Assembly: GCA_002440235.1 (NCBI GenBank)
Contig: DJRZ01000039.1
Location: 6,244-15,373, forward strand
Reading direction: 5' to 3'
Length of the DNA stretch: 9,130 nucleotides
Source: Alphaproteobacteria bacterium UBA6347
GTDB lineage: Bacteria > Pseudomonadota > Alphaproteobacteria > CAAGCB01 > CAG-977
Below, in pieces: positions 5,782-9,130 of this stretch. The notes below the pieces were generated by a model, which was not told the DNA's origin, ran no database searches, and was given only the letters and a program-made list of their open reading frames with translations. Positions within the stretch are counted from its first letter, which is position 1; every line of letters begins with the position of its first letter. The position numbers were made by a program, and so were the translations under genes.

Positions 5782-8606
5782 CAAAATACTCCTTTAAAAA
5801 CGGTCTGTCCTTTGCCGTCGGTGACGAAACGCGCCATGCGGGCGACCGGAGCGACCGGATCGGACAAACAGTCCGAAATCAGACGGGCGGCTTCGTCGCG
5901 CGGCAGAATTTCGCCGATCGCCCAAACAGCCGTTTCCCGCGTGATCGGATCGGCTTTCGTCAACAGTCCGACCAGCGCGTCGATGAACGACACGTCTTTC
6001 AGTTCGCCGGCGGCGTAGGCGGCGCAGGCGACCGTCCAATCGGTGTATTCGCCGTCCGGCGCCGACAGAATGTCCGCGACGTATCCGTTGACGGACAGAA
6101 CGGGCGGATAGAAATGCGGACGCAACAACGTCAGCTTTTCCGACGCGCTTTTCTTTTCATACAGGGGCAGGCACAGCGTGCGCAATTCGCCCGACAGGAC
6201 TTTGTCGACGATTTTCGCGGTTTGCGCGTCGTCGCGTTCGCAGTAATCGTAGCGAGCCAGCATGCCGTTTAAGACGGGCGATGGCTGTAACAGCGCCAGC
6301 AACAGCAAAATGCGTTCCTTGATGTATTCGATTTCGCCCGTCAAAGCCGAAACGAGCGCCGCCGTTTTTGAACCGTTCGGCTGTTTTTCGAACGCGTCGA
6401 CAGCCGCCAGAACGCCCGTCGCCGTTTCGATTTCGTCGTACAGGCACAAACGGACGGTGTTGACGTCTTTGCCCGCGGTTTTATAGCCGGACAGCATCAG
6501 CGCCTTGATGATGTTGAAACGAATGCGGCGGTCGGTCGTCCGGATATGCTTGAACAGGAACTTTTCGGATTCCGGAGATTCCATTCTGCCGACGACGCGC
6601 GCCAGCAACATGCGGAACTGAACGGGGTAGGCGCCGTTTCTCAGCACCGCGTCGATTTGGTCCAGCGCCTTTTCGCGGTAAAGCAGCAGGACGCCGACGG
6701 CGTCTTCGCGCAATTCGGGAAAGCGGAACGTGTCCATGACGGCGGGCAGCAAACGCGTGTTGCGCAGTTTCCCTGCGGCGGTCAGGGCGGCGCGGCAGAC
6801 CGTCGGATCGTCATCGTTCATTAAATCGATCAGCGGGTGGTAAAACGCGGCGTTTCCGGCGTCGCCCAGAACCGTCGCCGCCAAAGCTCTGGCGCGGGGA
6901 TCCAGCGACACCGCCAGCGCGGCGACCTGTTCGATGGCGGAAAAGACGCCTTCGCGTCCCGCGGCGATCAGTCCGGTCAGCGCGCCTTCGCCCAAATCGG
7001 CGTCGGCGACCAGAGAAACGGCGCGGGCGCGGTCTTCGTCGCCGCCCAGACGGCACAGGACGCGCCAGGCGGCGCGGCGCACCCCGACGTCGGGATCGCC
7101 GTCCGCCGTTTCGCGGATTTCGGAAACGGCTCCGGTCAGGCGCAACGCTTCGATGCGCGCCAAAGCGTAAAGTCTGACGTCGGCGTTTTGATGTTTCAGC
7201 GCAACGCTTAATTGCGACGGAAAAGCGGGGGAGAGGGATTCCTCCGTCAAACGCAGGGCGTACAGGACTTCCCGCGTGTCGGCGCTGTTCAGTTTTTCAT
7301 TTAAAAACCGTTTGACGGCTCCGCCTGTCAACAGCAGACGCCCGCCGCGCCACAAATGCGCGTTCAGCATCGACAAAATCAAATCCAGATAGGCTTTGCG
7401 CGTCAGCGTGATCATCGCCAGCGTCAACGCCGCCAGACCCGCCGCGCACGCGATCAGATCCGATTCCGTCATCACGTCTTCGACGTTCCACAAAAAGACG
7501 CCGCACGCCGCCAGCGACAGCGGTTCAACGATCGATTTGCGCATGATCGTCATGCGGAATCCCGCGCGCGGCGAAATCGCCAAAGGCAGGGATTGCAAAG
7601 TGTCTTCGCGCGCTTCGACGGTCGTCAGTTCCCAAACGCAACGGGCGGCGACAACGACGGAAAACAGCGCGTATCCGCCGCCGAACGCCGCCGCGGCAAG
7701 CGCGAACGGCATCAGATACAGCATCGAAAACAGCGAACTTTCGCCTTTTTTAACGGAAAGGAACAGTCCCGCGATCAAAACGCCCAGCAACAGGTAAAGC
7801 CCCGCGAACACGCGCGCGGTCGCCGCGGCGTCGTCGGCGGCGCGCCACGCCGTTTCGCTGAGGAAAAAGTATTCGAAAAATCCCGACGCGAAAAACAGAA
7901 CCGCCGCCGTAAAGTAGAAACACAGGTACAAACGGCGCTGTTTCGTTTCGCTGCCGACGATTTTAAGGGCGCGCTTTTTCAATGCGACTTTTTCCGCGAT
8001 CGGCGCGTCCCCGTTGTTGATCAGGGCGCGCAAAATCAGCGCGGCGCCGTACGCGGCGACCGCCGCCGCCGGAACGGAAAGCGCGACGCGCCCGTCGGAC
8101 GCGAACGCCAGAAAACCGCCCGTCGCCAGCGCGGCGGCGGCTTGGGCGATCAAAACGGCGGACAGGGTTTTAAGCTTGCCGTTGAAAACGCCGAAACGGA
8201 AAGCGACCACCCAGAACGCCGTTTCCGCGACGACGCGGAACACTTCGCGCCAGACCATGACGGCGCTTGACAGAACGGGACGCCCCGTCAGCGGCGTCAA
8301 AACGGCGAACAACAGCGTGACCGCCGCCGCGCCGAACAGCAAATGCGCGGGGGCGCGCTGATGACGTTCACCCAGCCGCGACAAAAACAGCCAGACGGGA
8401 ACCAGCAAAACGGCGGTCGCCGTCAGAATTTGCGGAATGAACTGCCCCTCGTTCCGGACAAGGAACTGCACCGACGCGCCGGCGTCCAGCGTCCCGACGG
8501 CGAACGTCTTTAAAAAGGAACACAAGACCAACAGCAGGGCGGGCAGGGCGTCCTGCGCGGAAATGTAAATTCCCGAACCCATTTTTTTCCGGTCGGATTG
8601 CGTCAT
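5781..8606 (-). CDS. NTT/TLC-like membrane transporter domain fused to HEAT repeats
   Basis: A 941-residue, two-part protein. Residues about 19-402 are hydrophobic with some 11-12 membrane segments (for example 19-38, 60-76, 88-107, 111-136, 148-170, 174-194, 228-248, 267-285, 291-320, 355-375, 383-402), an MFS-like layout. Features recalling the ATP/ADP translocase-like (NTT/TLC) family are W119..VF(122-123)...FW(131-132) in the fourth segment and R322...EARED(331-335)..LPL(340-342)...PR(346-347) in the later loop. Residues about 441-941 are soluble and rich in HEAT-type helical repeats, such as HQNADVRLYALARIEAL (472-488), DPDVGVRRAAWRVLCRLG (504-521), DDDPTVCRAALTAAGKL (598-614) and DPITRETAVWAIGEIL (886-901). 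The substrate is unknown; nucleotide transport is only suggested by homology. The ATG at 8606 overlaps the ftsY stop (ATGA) and has AAGAGGAGG upstream. A plain MFS membrane domain remains possible. Confidence 0.8.
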   Translation of the reverse strand: MTQSDRKKMGSGIYISAQDALPALLLVLCSFLKTFAVGTLDAGASVQFLVRNEGQFIPQILTATAVLLVPVWLFLSRLGERHQRAPAHLLFGAAAVTLLFAVLTPLTGRPVLSSAVMVWREVFRVVAETAFWVVAFRFGVFNGKLKTLSAVLIAQAAAALATGGFLAFASDGRVALSVPAAAVAAYGAALILRALINNGDAPIAEKVALKKRALKIVGSETKQRRLYLCFYFTAAVLFFASGFFEYFFLSETAWRAADDAAATARVFAGLYLLLGVLIAGLFLSVKKGESSLFSMLYLMPFALAAAAFGGGYALFSVVVAARCVWELTTVEAREDTLQSLPLAISPRAGFRMTIMRKSIVEPLSLAACGVFLWNVEDVMTESDLIACAAGLAALTLAMITLTRKAYLDLILSMLNAHLWRGGRLLLTGGAVKRFLNEKLNSADTREVLYALRLTEESLSPAFPSQLSVALKHQNADVRLYALARIEALRLTGAVSEIRETADGDPDVGVRRAAWRVLCRLGGDEDRARAVSLVADADLGEGALTGLIAAGREGVFSAIEQVAALAVSLDPRARALAATVLGDAGNAAFYHPLIDLMNDDDPTVCRAALTAAGKLRNTRLLPAVMDTFRFPELREDAVGVLLLYREKALDQIDAVLRNGAYPVQFRMLLARVVGRMESPESEKFLFKHIRTTDRRIRFNIIKALMLSGYKTAGKDVNTVRLCLYDEIETATGVLAAVDAFEKQPNGSKTAALVSALTGEIEYIKERILLLLALLQPSPVLNGMLARYDYCERDDAQTAKIVDKVLSGELRTLCLPLYEKKSASEKLTLLRPHFYPPVLSVNGYVADILSAPDGEYTDWTVACAAYAAGELKDVSFIDALVGLLTKADPITRETAVWAIGEILPRDEAARLISDCLSDPVAPVARMARFVTDGKGQTVFKGVF
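5789..5795 (-). promoter_or_regulatory. Ribosome binding site of the cNMP-domain gene
   Basis: Minus-strand AAAGGAG, 7 bases before the ATG at 5781, lies within the last codons of the upstream gene. It supports ATG 5781 and reinitiation at the TGATG junction. Confidence 0.7.
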
Positions 8607-9130
8607 GCGACCTCCTCTTGCGTCAAGCCCATCAGCGACCGCGCGTAATCGCCGGCGTCGAACGGTTGCAAATCGTCGATTTGCTCGCCGACGCCGATCA
8701 GCGGCACGGGCAGATCGAATTCTTCGCCCAGCGCGACCAGCACGCCGCCTTTCGCCGTGCCGTCCAGTTTGGTTAAAATCAATCCCGTGACGGGGACGGC
8801 TTGGGAAAACAGCCGGACCTGCGAACGGGCGTTTTGTCCGACGGTCGCGTCCAAAACCTGCAAACAGGCGTGCGGCGCGTCGGGAATTTGTTTTTTGATG
8901 ATGCGGACGATCTTTTGCAGTTCGTCCATCAATTCGGATTTGTTTTGCAGACGTCCCGCCGTGTCGATGAACAAAACGTCGTCGCCGTCCCGTTTCGATT
9001 CGACCAAAGCGTCGAACACCAGTCCCGCGGCGTCCGCGCCGGTCGGTTTGGAAACGACGGGACACCCCGCGCGTTCGCCCCAGACTTTCAGCTGTTCGAC
9101 GGCGGCGGCGCGGAACGTGTCGGCGGCGGC
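8603..9130 (-). CDS. ftsY: Signal recognition particle receptor FtsY, C-terminal part (5' end outside window)
   Basis: The last 175 residues of the SRP receptor GTPase, which docks SRP-ribosome complexes at the inner membrane for cotranslational insertion by SecYEG. The fragment is most of the G domain: the insertion-box motif ADTFRAAA (3-10) with EQLKVW (12-17), G3 DTAGR (56-60), the VLDATVGQNA stretch (92-101), G4 TKLDGTAKGG (120-129) and the closing GVGEQIDDLQPFDA (146-159). All these are intact. The P-loop (G1), N domain and acidic A domain lie beyond the window edge. The last motif, with DDLQPFDA, looks alphaproteobacterial rather than enterobacterial. FtsY is favoured over the paralogue Ffh because the protein ends shortly after the G domain, with no methionine-rich M domain. 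Its TGA overlaps the ATG of the next gene by four bases (ATGA). Confidence 0.96.
   Translation of the reverse strand, partial: AAADTFRAAAVEQLKVWGERAGCPVVSKPTGADAAGLVFDALVESKRDGDDVLFIDTAGRLQNKSELMDELQKIVRIIKKQIPDAPHACLQVLDATVGQNARSQVRLFSQAVPVTGLILTKLDGTAKGGVLVALGEEFDLPVPLIGVGEQIDDLQPFDAGDYARSLMGLTQEEVA
8611..8619 (-). promoter_or_regulatory. Strong ribosome binding site of the membrane-HEAT gene
   Basis: Minus-strand AAGAGGAGG, 4 bases before the ATG at 8606, lies inside the final codons of ftsY. It fixes the start of the 941-residue protein and argues against a longer reading frame extending back to 9065, which would run through conserved ftsY sequence in another frame. Confidence 0.8.

Noticed and set aside
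7356..8270. 304-codon plus-strand open frame
   Set aside because: Extremely Arg/Gln-rich composition typical of a shadow frame. The opposite strand encodes clear membrane helices.
8607..9065. N-terminal extension of the membrane-HEAT protein back to 9065
   Set aside because: The extension is Arg-rich nonsense read across conserved ftsY motifs in another frame. A strong ribosome binding site and ATGA overlap fix the start at 8606.

Overview
The window is GC-rich and fully coding. It holds two convergent gene clusters that meet near position 5340. Gene content and family-level sequence resemblance suggest a Gram-negative proteobacterium, most likely an alphaproteobacterium. The evidence is a YejABEF peptide importer close to the enterobacterial and rhizobial family, a FliN flagellar switch protein, and an FtsY with alphaproteobacterial-looking C-terminal motifs. 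The lineage is inferred without database searches. Codon use combines GC-rich third positions in many codon families with a marked preference for AAA (Lys) and GAA (Glu).

Plus-strand cluster (1 to 5312): the 3' two thirds of yejA (periplasmic peptide-binding protein, cut by the window edge), then yejB and yejE (two inner-membrane permeases) and yejF (a tandem-ABC ATPase). Starts and stops overlap by 1, 8 and 4 bases, so this is a translationally coupled transport operon. Only 12 bases after yejF comes a complete small fliN, which has no functional link to peptide import and is separated from any other flagellar gene in view.

Minus-strand cluster (9130 down to 5344): the C-terminal part of ftsY (SRP receptor GTPase, cut by the window edge); then a 941-residue protein with about 11 to 12 membrane segments followed by about 500 residues rich in HEAT repeats; then a 145-residue stand-alone cyclic-nucleotide-binding-type domain. 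These genes are also coupled (ATGA and TGATG junctions, both with good Shine-Dalgarno sequences). The membrane region carries sequence patterns of the NTT/TLC (ATP/ADP translocase-like) branch of membrane transporters. In related proteins, membrane, HEAT and cNMP domains can occur in one polypeptide. Here the sensor domain is a separate gene, and the phosphate-binding arginine expected in its ligand pocket is missing. This pair is the most interesting and least characterised part of the window.

The clusters converge on an imperfect GC-rich hairpin followed on the minus strand by a T-rich run, a likely terminator for the ftsY-side operon. There is no gene-free stretch above 300 bases, and I see no tRNA, rRNA, CRISPR array, insertion sequence or attachment site.
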